NCBI GenBank assembly: GCA_000437675.1
Contig: FR901774.1
Coordinates: 11,804 to 23,327 of the forward strand
Direction: 5' to 3'
DNA: 11,524 bases
DNA from: Prevotella sp. CAG:891
GTDB lineage: Bacteria; Bacteroidota; Bacteroidia; Bacteroidales; Bacteroidaceae
In this document: piece after piece, positions 1 to 6,454 of the stretch
Layout of the letters: each line of letters opens with the position of its first letter
Position numbering within the stretch: position 1 is the first letter of the stretch
Notes under the pieces: model-generated
Told to the model about the DNA's origin: nothing
What the model saw: the letters and a program-made list of their open reading frames with translations, nothing else
Databases searched by the model: none
Program-made: the position numbers and the translations under genes

Positions 1-1502
1 TTTCGGCTTTGGGCGGTAGCCGCGTACAGATTGGCGGCCCCACGGGTGCGTTCATCGTCATTATTTACGGCATTGTCAGCAATCCGCAGTTAGGTCTTTC
101 CGGACTGATGATTGCCACCATGCTGGCCGGTGTATTCCTCATTGTGCTGGGTGTTTGCCGCCTTGGCACCATCATCAAGTTCATCCCCTACCCCATTGTC
201 GTAGGGTTTACCAGCGGTATTGCGGTCACCATTTTCACCACGCAAATCAAGGACCTGCTCGGACTGAACATCACCGAAGCCATTCCGGCCGACTTCGTGT
301 CGAAATGGATTGTTTACTTCCGCCACATCACCACCATCGACTGGCTCACGGCACTCATCGGTGTGCTCAGCATTCTCATCATTGCCCTCACCCCGAAGGT
401 GTCGAAAAAGGTGCCGGGTTCGCTCGTAGCCATCATTGTCATGACCGTTGGTGTTTACTTTCTGAATGCCCACACCTCTATGCACGTCACCACCATCGGC
501 GACCAGTTTGGCGAAATCAAGGCTTCCATTCCTGAACTGCAAATGCCTGCCATCACCTGGGAGGGCATCAAGAGCCTGCTGCCCACGGCCATGGTCATTG
601 CCGTGCTGGGTGCCATCGAATCGTTGCTTTCGGCCACCGTGGCTGATGGTGTGTGCGGCGACCACCACAATTCGAACCAGGAACTCATTGGTCAGGGTGT
701 GGCCAACCTTTGCACGCCGCTCTTTGGCGGTATTCCGTGTACGGGTGCCATTGCGCGTACTATGACGAACATCAACAATGGGGGTCGTACGCCCGTGGCC
801 GGACTGATTCACGCCCTGGTGCTGCTCGTTATTTTCCTCGTACTCATGCCTCTGGCGGCCTACATTCCCATGGCTTGTCTGGCTGGTGTACTGGTCATTG
901 TGTCGTACAACATGAGCGGTTGGCGCACCTTTATCCAGCTGTTCAAAAATCCGAAGAGCGACGTGATTGTGCTGATGATGACTTTCCTGCTCACCGTGAT
1001 TTTCGACCTCACCATTGCCATCGAGGTGGGTTTGCTCGTGGCCTGTTTGCTCTTCATGAAGCGCATGGCTGAATCAACGCAAATCAAGGTGATTGCCGAC
1101 GAAATCGATCCGAACGACGAAACTGATGCCGAGGTACACGAGGAGGCACTGACCATTCCTAAGGGGGTTGAGGTGTACGAAATCAATGGTCCTTACTTCT
1201 TCGGTATTGCCAACCGTTTCGAGGAGCTGATGGCCGAACTCGACAACCATCCCAAGGTGCGCATCATCCGTATGCGCCGTGTACCGTTTATTGACTCCAC
1301 GGGTATTCACAACCTGCAGAACCTCTGCGAAATGAGCCACCGCGAGGGCACGCACATCGTACTTTCGGGTGTCACGCCCAATGTTTATTCGGTGCTTGAG
1401 CACAATGGTTTCTGCCACTTGTTGGGCAAGGACCACATTTGTCCGAACATCAACGTAGCGCTTGAACGTGCTGAAATGATTGTGAAGCGTCCGCTGAAAT
1501 AG
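1..1502 (+). CDS. SulP family anion permease with C-terminal STAS domain (5' end outside window)
   Basis: Inner-membrane transporter of the SulP/SLC26 family, which moves sulfate, bicarbonate or other anions; the substrate cannot be read from sequence. The frame is open from base 3 (codons for S-A-L-GGSRVQIGGPTGAF), and this conserved stretch normally lies some 60 residues into the protein, so the true start is upstream of the window and a TTG at 9 is not a real start. About 499 residues are visible. Counting from that TTG, hydrophobic membrane segments run to about residue 350, with the family motifs AIESLLSATVADG (about 202-214) and NQELIGQGVANL (about 223-234). An acidic linker (about 363-380) leads into a STAS domain (about 386-490) carrying the signature FIDSTGI (427-433), a possible phosphorylation/nucleotide-binding loop. 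The stop is TAG at 1500. A strong terminator 144 bases downstream suggests it ends its transcription unit. Assignment to SulP is secure; the ion carried is not known. Confidence 0.95.
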   Translation, partial: SALGGSRVQIGGPTGAFIVIIYGIVSNPQLGLSGLMIATMLAGVFLIVLGVCRLGTIIKFIPYPIVVGFTSGIAVTIFTTQIKDLLGLNITEAIPADFVSKWIVYFRHITTIDWLTALIGVLSILIIALTPKVSKKVPGSLVAIIVMTVGVYFLNAHTSMHVTTIGDQFGEIKASIPELQMPAITWEGIKSLLPTAMVIAVLGAIESLLSATVADGVCGDHHNSNQELIGQGVANLCTPLFGGIPCTGAIARTMTNINNGGRTPVAGLIHALVLLVIFLVLMPLAAYIPMACLAGVLVIVSYNMSGWRTFIQLFKNPKSDVIVLMMTFLLTVIFDLTIAIEVGLLVACLLFMKRMAESTQIKVIADEIDPNDETDAEVHEEALTIPKGVEVYEINGPYFFGIANRFEELMAELDNHPKVRIIRMRRVPFIDSTGIHNLQNLCEMSHREGTHIVLSGVTPNVYSVLEHNGFCHLLGKDHICPNINVALERAEMIVKRPLK

Positions 1503-1801
1503 CCCGCTTTTTTCTGGCTGAATGTAAGAAGCTGTTTATTTTTTTACTCAAAAAGCATGTTATTCAGCTTCTAAGCGTAAAATGCCATTCTGCCTCCGCT
1601 TGTTTTTCAGCTTGCCCTTACCAACTGGGGCAAAATCTCATACACGCAGTGAACTTTTGCCCGGCTTTCGGCCTCGGCAAAGGTTCACTGCTTTTTTGGG
1701 CACAAGGGCCTCAGCGACCAGCCGAATAAGCGGCTAAACCCACCGTACAGCCCGGCAATAACCCGAAACCAACAACGAGTTATCATTTCTCGCCCATCAT
1801 T
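1503..1801. other. Intergenic region without a gene
   Basis: No credible coding frame. It holds a weak inverted repeat (AGAAGCTG at 1527-1534 against CAGCTTCT at 1565-1572, with a 30-base loop), a small TTGCCC/GGGCAA hairpin (1612-1633), the strong terminator listed separately, and a 5-bp AGCCG/CGGCT hairpin near 1720-1735. Nothing else is seen before the palindrome array starts at 1802. Confidence 0.7.
1646..1697 (+). terminator. Rho-independent terminator of the SulP gene
   Basis: A 16-bp stem (1646-1661 against 1676-1691) has one G-U wobble and no mismatches. The 14-base loop can itself pair GGC with GCC. Six T follow immediately (1692-1697). On the minus strand no T-run follows the stem, so it acts for + strand transcripts, that is, the SulP mRNA. 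Confidence 0.9.
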
Positions 1802-1901
1802 TTTTCGTCCACAGACGAAAATTTTATCAAAACATCCTGTTTTTTCGTCCATGGACGAAAATTTTACCCATTTCGGCATTTTTTTCGTCTGTGGACGAAA
1901 A
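1802..1901 (+). promoter_or_regulatory. Array of three phased 20-bp palindromes upstream of the ATPase gene
   Basis: Three inverted repeats of form TTTTCGTC-N4-GACGAAAA lie at 1802-1821 (centre CACA), 1842-1861 (centre CATG, a perfect 20-bp palindrome) and 1882-1901 (centre TGTG). All 16 arm positions are identical in the three copies. The starts are exactly 40 bp apart, so each 20-bp site alternates with a 20-bp A/T-rich spacer, and the first two spacers both begin TTTTA. The third site occupies the place where a -33 element would lie for the -7 box at 1909. This reads as a set of operators for a dimeric DNA-binding protein, or as RNA hairpins if transcription starts further upstream. The binding protein is unknown; autoregulation is only a guess. 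Confidence 0.75.
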
Positions 1902-1908
1902 AAAACAG

Positions 1909-1916
1909 TATATTTG
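1909..1916 (+). promoter_or_regulatory. Predicted Bacteroidota -7 promoter element for the ATPase gene
   Basis: TATATTTG matches the Bacteroidota -7 consensus TAnnTTTG at all fixed positions. Transcription would start near 1922-1924, leaving a leader of only about 8 bases before the ATG at 1931. No TTG is found 19-21 bp upstream, where the -33 box should be; that place is occupied by the third palindrome, which suggests an activator-dependent or otherwise weak promoter. Confidence 0.55.
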
Positions 1917-1921
1917 CGAAA

Positions 1922-1941
1922 AATTCGAGTATGAACGAAAA
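1922..1941 (+). promoter_or_regulatory. Decayed fourth palindrome overlapping the ATPase start codon
   Basis: AATTCGAGTATGAACGAAAA lies exactly 40 bp after the third palindrome. It matches site 2 (TTTTCGTCCATGGACGAAAA) at 14 of 20 positions, including TTCG, the central ATG and ACGAAAA. The central ATG is the ATPase start codon (1931-1933). It may be a low-affinity site for the same protein, or the sequence from which the array was copied. Confidence 0.5.
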
Positions 1942-3199
1942 AATTGAATCCATAAAAAAATACAATCTTTGGTTTGGCAACACCATTGACTGTGGATTTC
2001 CCCGACCACTTTATACTTCAAACATCCATCAATACTTGGGTAACAAAGTAATTAAAGTGCTTACGGGTCAGCGGCGTGTAGGCAAAAGTTATATACTGCG
2101 CCAAACAGCCATGCAGCTTCTGCAACAGGGCGTAAAAGGCAACAATATTGTGTTCATCAACCGCGAACTGACAGCTTACGATTTTATAGCAGATTACAAA
2201 GACTTAGACCATTTCATTCATCTGTATCGTCAGGAATTAAAACCTGAAGGCCGTGTCTATATTTTTATAGACGAGGTGCAGGATATTGATGGCTGGGAAC
2301 GTGTTGTCAATTCACTGTCGCAAGATTTCACCGAGGATTACGAGCTGTTTATCACCGGCTCAAACTCGAAGATGTTCTCCGGTGAGCTTTCTACGCTGCT
2401 GTCGGGCAGATACGTGGAGTTCCACATTTTTCCTTTATCGTACGAGGAGTATGCAAACATTCATCAGCTGACTATCGGCAAACAAAGTTATATTCAATAT
2501 ATGGCTGATAGCGGCTATCCGGAACTGGTACATTTCAATTCATCGGACGTAAAGCGAAACTACATCTCCGGACTCAAAAATACAGTTTTGCTGAAAGATA
2601 TTATACACCGTTATACCATACGAGATGTCAAATTACTTGAAGATTTATTTGCCTATTTGGTAAACAATTCGTCGAATCTATTGTCCATTACCAACATCAC
2701 CAACTTTATGAAAAGTAAAGGACGCAAAACATCTTACGATACTGTAGCCACATATTTAGGATATATAGAAGAGGTATATCTGGCCCATCGCGCTTTGCGC
2801 TATAATATCAAAGGAAAGGAAACACTTTCGGGAAATTCCAAATTCTATATGAACGACCTTGCGTTCAAAAACTACCTCTATGCCGGATTAGGATATGGCA
2901 CTGGCTATCTGTTAGAAAATCTCGTGTATTTAGACCTCTTGCGTCATGGATATGATGTATATGTGGGTAATATCAAAGACAAGGAGGTCGATTTTGTAGC
3001 CTTTAAAAACGACCGCACCATTTATATACAAGCCACTTACATGCTCATTGATGAGCAAACCATTAACAGGGAATATGCTCCATTAGAATGTATTGACGAC
3101 AACTTTGAAAAAATCGTTGTTTCACTCGACGACCTTCAACTGCCATCGCGCAATGGTATCAAACACATCAGAGCATGGGAATTGTCGGATATTCTGTAA
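1931..3199 (+). CDS. AAA_14 / DUF4143 family ATP-binding protein
   Basis: A 422-residue protein with the usual two-part architecture of this family. The N-terminal AAA+ ATPase domain carries Walker A GQRRVGKS (46-53), Walker B YIFIDE (110-115), a sensor-1-like TGSNS (142-146) and a candidate arginine finger SGR (158-160). The C-terminal DUF4143 part contains KEVDFVAF (351-358, with E352 and D354) followed by IYIQATY (364-370), laid out like a PD-(D/E)XK nuclease-type core but with Q367 and T369 where a catalytic E-x-K would be expected, so it is probably not an active nuclease. The cellular role of the family is not established; some members are discussed as antitoxin-like or DNA-associated ATPases, and I assign no function. 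The ATG at 1931 follows a -7 box closely and sits in the decayed fourth palindrome. The gene stands alone, is clearly more A/T-rich than the SulP and barrel genes, and faces the barrel operon convergently, which fits acquisition by transfer. Confidence 0.9.
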   Translation: MNEKIESIKKYNLWFGNTIDCGFPRPLYTSNIHQYLGNKVIKVLTGQRRVGKSYILRQTAMQLLQQGVKGNNIVFINRELTAYDFIADYKDLDHFIHLYRQELKPEGRVYIFIDEVQDIDGWERVVNSLSQDFTEDYELFITGSNSKMFSGELSTLLSGRYVEFHIFPLSYEEYANIHQLTIGKQSYIQYMADSGYPELVHFNSSDVKRNYISGLKNTVLLKDIIHRYTIRDVKLLEDLFAYLVNNSSNLLSITNITNFMKSKGRKTSYDTVATYLGYIEEVYLAHRALRYNIKGKETLSGNSKFYMNDLAFKNYLYAGLGYGTGYLLENLVYLDLLRHGYDVYVGNIKDKEVDFVAFKNDRTIYIQATYMLIDEQTINREYAPLECIDDNFEKIVVSLDDLQLPSRNGIKHIRAWELSDIL

Positions 3200-3210
3200 T
3201 GCCCACCCGA

Positions 3211-3265
3211 TAAGTAGGTCTTCAAAATTATTCTATATCATTCTATCGAAGCATTTTTACTTTGC
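3211..3265 (+). repeat. Diverged copy of the MITE-like element's end
   Basis: This 55-bp segment matches the reverse complement of 7497-7552 (the right end of the MITE-like element) with four substitutions and one single-base gap, starting with the terminal sequence TAAGTAGGT. The match resumes after a 111-bp insert at 3375-3392 (GCATTACGTTCTTGCACC, identical to the complement of 7481-7498). It starts 12 bases after the ATPase stop codon. Confidence 0.7.
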
Positions 3266-3376
3266 CGCTCTGCATTCGGTTTGCACTGACATTGCTTCGC
3301 GAAGTCAGGCTGCACCTCAGCATAGCTCTTGAGAGCAAGCTCTCATCGCTCTGCATTCGGTTTGCACTGACATTGC
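3266..3376 (+). repeat. 111-bp insert bounded by a perfect 30-bp direct repeat
   Basis: The 30-bp sequence beginning CGCTCTGCATTCGG and ending CTGACATTGC occurs at 3266-3295 and again, identical, at 3347-3376, separated by 51 bp. The segment splits the MITE-like homology exactly: copy 1 (7366-7552) joins the two flanking blocks without it. TTGC stands on both sides (3262-3265 and 3373-3376), which could be a target duplication. The 51-bp middle contains the palindrome CTTCGCGAAG and a GAGAGC/GCTCTC hairpin. No coding frame is credible here. Confidence 0.7.
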
Positions 3377-3406
3377 ATTACGTTCTTGCACCACACACTC
3401 TCACAC

Positions 3407-3464
3407 AAAAAAAAGAGAACTGCCAATCCGCTGAACTCAGCAGTTCAGCAGACCCACAGTTCTC
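3407..3464 (-). terminator. Rho-independent terminator of the minus-strand barrel operon
   Basis: Nested hairpin: outer stem GAGAACTG (3415-3422) with CAGTTCTC (3457-3464), inner stem CTGAACT (3431-3437) with AGTTCAG (3442-3448). Read on the minus strand it is followed by eight T (complement of the A-run 3407-3414). It lies 79 bp past the stop codon of the 948-aa barrel gene. Confidence 0.8.
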
Positions 3465-3487
3465 ACTACATGAAAAAGAATAGCAAG

Positions 3488-3524
3488 CAGGTGTTCTAAA
3501 ATAATTTTAGGACGCCTGTTTTTT
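3488..3524 (+). terminator. Rho-independent terminator, + strand (ATPase transcript)
   Basis: A 14-bp stem CAGGTGTTCTAAAA (3488-3501) with TTTTAGGACGCCTG (3505-3518) contains two G-U wobbles, has the loop TAA, and is followed by six T (3519-3524). It would end transcripts coming from the ATPase gene, 289 bp after its stop. Its arms resemble the termini of the MITE-like element (AGGTGTTC and a run AAAATAATTTT), so it may derive from that repeat family. Confidence 0.8.
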
Positions 3525-3542
3525 GTAAGCAACCCACCGCCG

Positions 3543-6389
3543 TTACTTCTTACTCATCGGCGACTTTTTGGGTTTCACATCCAGTCGGTACACAACGTGA
3601 AGCATCACATACGAGGGTTTCGTGTTGTAACGCGTTTCCTGCCAACCCTGGTTGTTCACCTCGCGGCGCACATTGGGAATCTGTTGCAGCAAGTCGAAGC
3701 CGATAGCCTTGATAAGCCACTGTTTGCGGCGGCCGAGCGGACGCGACAATTCGGCATTCCACACCCAGTCGGTCGTATTCATCGACGCATCGGCATAGCC
3801 TCGACGGTAGTAAGCCATTATATCCGTACCGAAGTGGATGCCCCATATCAAGGGGGTGGAAAGGGTCACACCATAGTTGAAGTGCGTAAAGGAGTTCGTC
3901 GCAAAACGTCCGTCCAGACTCTTCTGCTTTCTCCAGGTCAAATCGGCCTTTGCCCCCAGACGCATCTCGTTGATGCGGTAGTCCACACGGAAATGGTCGG
4001 TAACGTTCAGGTTATCAACGGCCGACTTTATCGGCGACGCTGCCTCGCGGTCCGACACGTAGTCCAGACTGTGGTCGAAACTAAAACCTAAGTCGTTGCT
4101 GATATTCCAACGCTTTGCCTTGCCCAGCAAACGGCTGTAATTACCCTTTGCCCAGGCACGCCATGTGCCGTTGATGTTCATGGGGCGCACAGTTGTCACA
4201 CCCGTTTCGCGGTTGTAAAAGCGGCCAAAGCTGAAGTTGTTTTCCCATTCCGAGTAACCGCCCGACACCTCAATGCTCCGCATATAGTCGTTGCGTTCTC
4301 TGAAGCGATACACCGCTTCAAGGCTATATTCGCGACTCGTTTTCAGCGACGGGTTGCCGGCATCATGCCACAAGGGGTCGCTGCTGTCGTTGCGGTCAAT
4401 CAGGTACGAGAGTTCCGGCAAGCGGTTCATAATGGTTCCTATCAAATCGACCGAATGGTTGTTTTTGCCCCAAAACGGATTCAGACGTGCGTTGCACACC
4501 ACCTGCGTTTTTTTCATTTCCTCGTCCGTCTGGTTGCGGTAATCGCTGATGCGGCGCGAACTTACCGGCAATTCGGCTGCAGCATTGAGTCCAAAATCCT
4601 TGAAACGTAAGTTAAACTTTTGCTCCACCGTGGCATTCCGTTCCATCCGTGTGGTATGATACGAGTTCAGTTCGTCGATTACCCACAAGGCTGCCGCTGA
4701 AGGAGCCAGCCCATCGTCGTTGCTGCGCGAAAGGTCCTGATGCCCCGATTTGAAGGTCTGTTCATAATTTACAATGGATGCAGAGCGTATGCTAAAATCG
4801 CCAAAATATTTAGTACCCGCATCAAACGTCACACTGCCTCCATAATTATAGTCGAACGAGGGGAGGACATATCGCCGCTGCTCCGTCAGGTTACGGTGCG
4901 GTTCCATTTTATAGGCCAGGCGGTCAAACAGGTTGCGGTCGGCATCGTGCTTGTTGTAGCTGAACTTCAGGTAAAAATCCAGCGTTTGCCTTTTACGCAA
5001 ATAATTACTTCTGAAAAGAGTCACCGAAGTACCCCAGGCCGTTTCGCGTTCGTTGCTCCACATCGTGCGCTGGTAAAGCGTGTCGAGCGCACTGCCGCCT
5101 TGTGCCTGTTCACTGACATATTCCGAGTTTCCTTTCCGTTTGTTATGCCGGTAGTAGGCCGTTGCATTCGCGCTTGAAAATCCCCTGGAATCGGGATTGT
5201 AAATATGGGCATTCCAGTTCAAGTCCGTCGAAGTGCGCTTATTGGCCGACTGCGATGTGTAGTGCGTCAGCAAGTCATTGTAAAACGTCTCGCCGATAGT
5301 GCTGCTTTCGAACAATTCCTCTTCGCGCTGCGCTTTCAGCGAAGTATTGAACTGCAATTTTTTGTTTTTGGGTTGAAGCGAAAAAGTGACACCGGCCAGA
5401 TAGCTTTTTTTCTCGCCCGACGTCGCATCCTTGCGGGTCCATTCTCCTTTGTCGCCCGGTGTTGCCCCATCGTTCGTATTGTTCGCAGCCGCGTAAATAC
5501 CGATGGACGAATGGTTCGTGTAGCGCAAGGCAAAGAGGCGTGCCATCCAGCGTTCGTCGACGGGTGCTTTCAGTGTCGTACCGCCTCCCACTTCGTAATT
5601 GCTAATCCACCCCTGCTCATATTCGCGCTTCAGCATCACGTCCATCACCAAGGGGGCCTGCCGCTTTTCTTCCTCGCTCAGCGGTGCATCGTCGCCACGA
5701 TATTTGCGTTTATCCGATTTTCTGTACACCTTTACCTTGTTCACCGTATAAGCCGGCAAATTGCGCAAAGCTATTTTGGGGTCGCCGTCGAAAAAGTCGC
5801 GTCCGTTAACCAGCAGACTCTTCACAAACTCACCGTTCACCGTGATGCGTCCGTTGTCGTCAAGGTTTACTCCCGGAAGGGCACGCACCAGGTTGTCGAG
5901 CATCGACCCTTCGTGCATTCTGAAAGCGGCGGCGTTATATTCTATCGTATCGCCCTTCATCACCATCAATATGCGCGAAGCATTCACCTGTGCTTCGCCG
6001 AGGTTCTGGTCCAACTCGGGCCAAAGGTCAATATCTTTTCCTGCATACCTCACTTGTTCATCGGGGTTCTTCGCATACCGCTCTGGAATCTTCCACTCCC
6101 GGAACTCGGTAGGATATCCCTTACACTCCACCCTAATCACCACATGATTGCGACGGGGAACTATGCCTTGAAAACCTATAAATTCATCGTTCACGAATCG
6201 TGTCATCAGCGAATCGGCCAACATCGTCACACTGTCCTTTTCCATAATCGACACACGTGCCTCCGTCAGTGCTTCCTGTGTAAAGCCATCCAACACGCGT
6301 ATATCGCGCACAAACATCGTCGGCTCCTGAGCTAAAGCACTGAACGATGAAAAGGCACTCAGCAACAAAGGGTATATGATTCTTTTCAT
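3543..6389 (-). CDS. Outer-membrane beta-barrel protein with plug-like domain (948 aa)
   Basis: Predicted large outer-membrane barrel related to TonB-dependent receptors, of the 'outer membrane beta-barrel family' abundant in Bacteroidales. A Sec signal peptide is clear (hydrophobic 4-19, cleavage likely after SALA20, mature from Q21). Residues 21-125 resemble a carboxypeptidase-regulatory-like domain. A plug-like region (about 131-225) carries MKGDTIEYN (144-152), LPGVNLDDNGRITVNG (171-186), LLVNGRDFFDGD (192-203) and LPAYTVNKVKVY (211-222). The rest alternates polar and aromatic residues as barrel strands do and ends VVYRLDVKPKK plus a short basic tail. No TonB box is evident. It is paralogous to the 1003-aa protein at 7560-10571: both share YNRETGVTT and SMNTTDWVWNA (869-879 here). 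The start at 6389 is fixed by the signal peptide. It lies 65 bp after the fucosyltransferase-like gene and may be co-transcribed. No ligand can be inferred; peptide or protein export/uptake is only suggested by the C39/HlyD remnants upstream. Confidence 0.85.
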   Translation of the reverse strand: MKRIIYPLLLSAFSSFSALAQEPTMFVRDIRVLDGFTQEALTEARVSIMEKDSVTMLADSLMTRFVNDEFIGFQGIVPRRNHVVIRVECKGYPTEFREWKIPERYAKNPDEQVRYAGKDIDLWPELDQNLGEAQVNASRILMVMKGDTIEYNAAAFRMHEGSMLDNLVRALPGVNLDDNGRITVNGEFVKSLLVNGRDFFDGDPKIALRNLPAYTVNKVKVYRKSDKRKYRGDDAPLSEEEKRQAPLVMDVMLKREYEQGWISNYEVGGGTTLKAPVDERWMARLFALRYTNHSSIGIYAAANNTNDGATPGDKGEWTRKDATSGEKKSYLAGVTFSLQPKNKKLQFNTSLKAQREEELFESSTIGETFYNDLLTHYTSQSANKRTSTDLNWNAHIYNPDSRGFSSANATAYYRHNKRKGNSEYVSEQAQGGSALDTLYQRTMWSNERETAWGTSVTLFRSNYLRKRQTLDFYLKFSYNKHDADRNLFDRLAYKMEPHRNLTEQRRYVLPSFDYNYGGSVTFDAGTKYFGDFSIRSASIVNYEQTFKSGHQDLSRSNDDGLAPSAAALWVIDELNSYHTTRMERNATVEQKFNLRFKDFGLNAAAELPVSSRRISDYRNQTDEEMKKTQVVCNARLNPFWGKNNHSVDLIGTIMNRLPELSYLIDRNDSSDPLWHDAGNPSLKTSREYSLEAVYRFRERNDYMRSIEVSGGYSEWENNFSFGRFYNRETGVTTVRPMNINGTWRAWAKGNYSRLLGKAKRWNISNDLGFSFDHSLDYVSDREAASPIKSAVDNLNVTDHFRVDYRINEMRLGAKADLTWRKQKSLDGRFATNSFTHFNYGVTLSTPLIWGIHFGTDIMAYYRRGYADASMNTTDWVWNAELSRPLGRRKQWLIKAIGFDLLQQIPNVRREVNNQGWQETRYNTKPSYVMLHVVYRLDVKPKKSPMSKK

Positions 6390-6454
6390 AATTTGAATAT
6401 TTTATAGGTCATAATCGTCTTATCAATAATGCTTCAATGATCAACAACTCTACT

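Noticed and set aside
90..812. 240-residue minus-strand frame inside the SulP gene
   Set aside because: Antisense shadow: composition rich in G, H, R, N and D with no domain, lying fully opposite conserved SulP motifs.
1527..1572. 8-bp inverted repeat just after the SulP gene as a terminator
   Set aside because: The loop is 30 bases, no T-run follows the right arm, and a far stronger terminator lies at 1646-1697.
1802..1901. CRISPR-like pattern (20-bp repeat, 20-bp spacer, three units)
   Set aside because: Repeats are near-perfect palindromes, too few and too short, spacers are low-complexity A/T-rich and partly similar, no cas genes are present, and the array abuts a promoter.
1851..1934. 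27-codon upstream frame starting in the second palindrome, its TGA overlapping the ATPase ATG
   Set aside because: It starts upstream of the predicted transcription start and its codons are made of the palindrome and poly-A/T sequence, so the overlap looks accidental.
1685..2021. Two 64-residue minus-strand frames across the palindrome array
   Set aside because: Their shared peptide pieces (DEK, F/VxGRK) are just translations of the palindromes; one overlaps the terminator and the other the ATPase gene.
3093..3483. Two + strand frames of 79 and 73 residues in the repeat-rich intergenic region
   Set aside because: They translate the 30-bp direct repeat twice (peptide LCIRFALTL in both copies) and run through the minus-strand terminator; repeats explain them.
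5205..6335. 376-residue + strand frame opposite the 948-aa barrel gene
   Set aside because: Antisense shadow. A similar long antisense frame occurs at 9429-10466 opposite the same domain of the paralogue, which follows from the homology and codon use of the sense genes.
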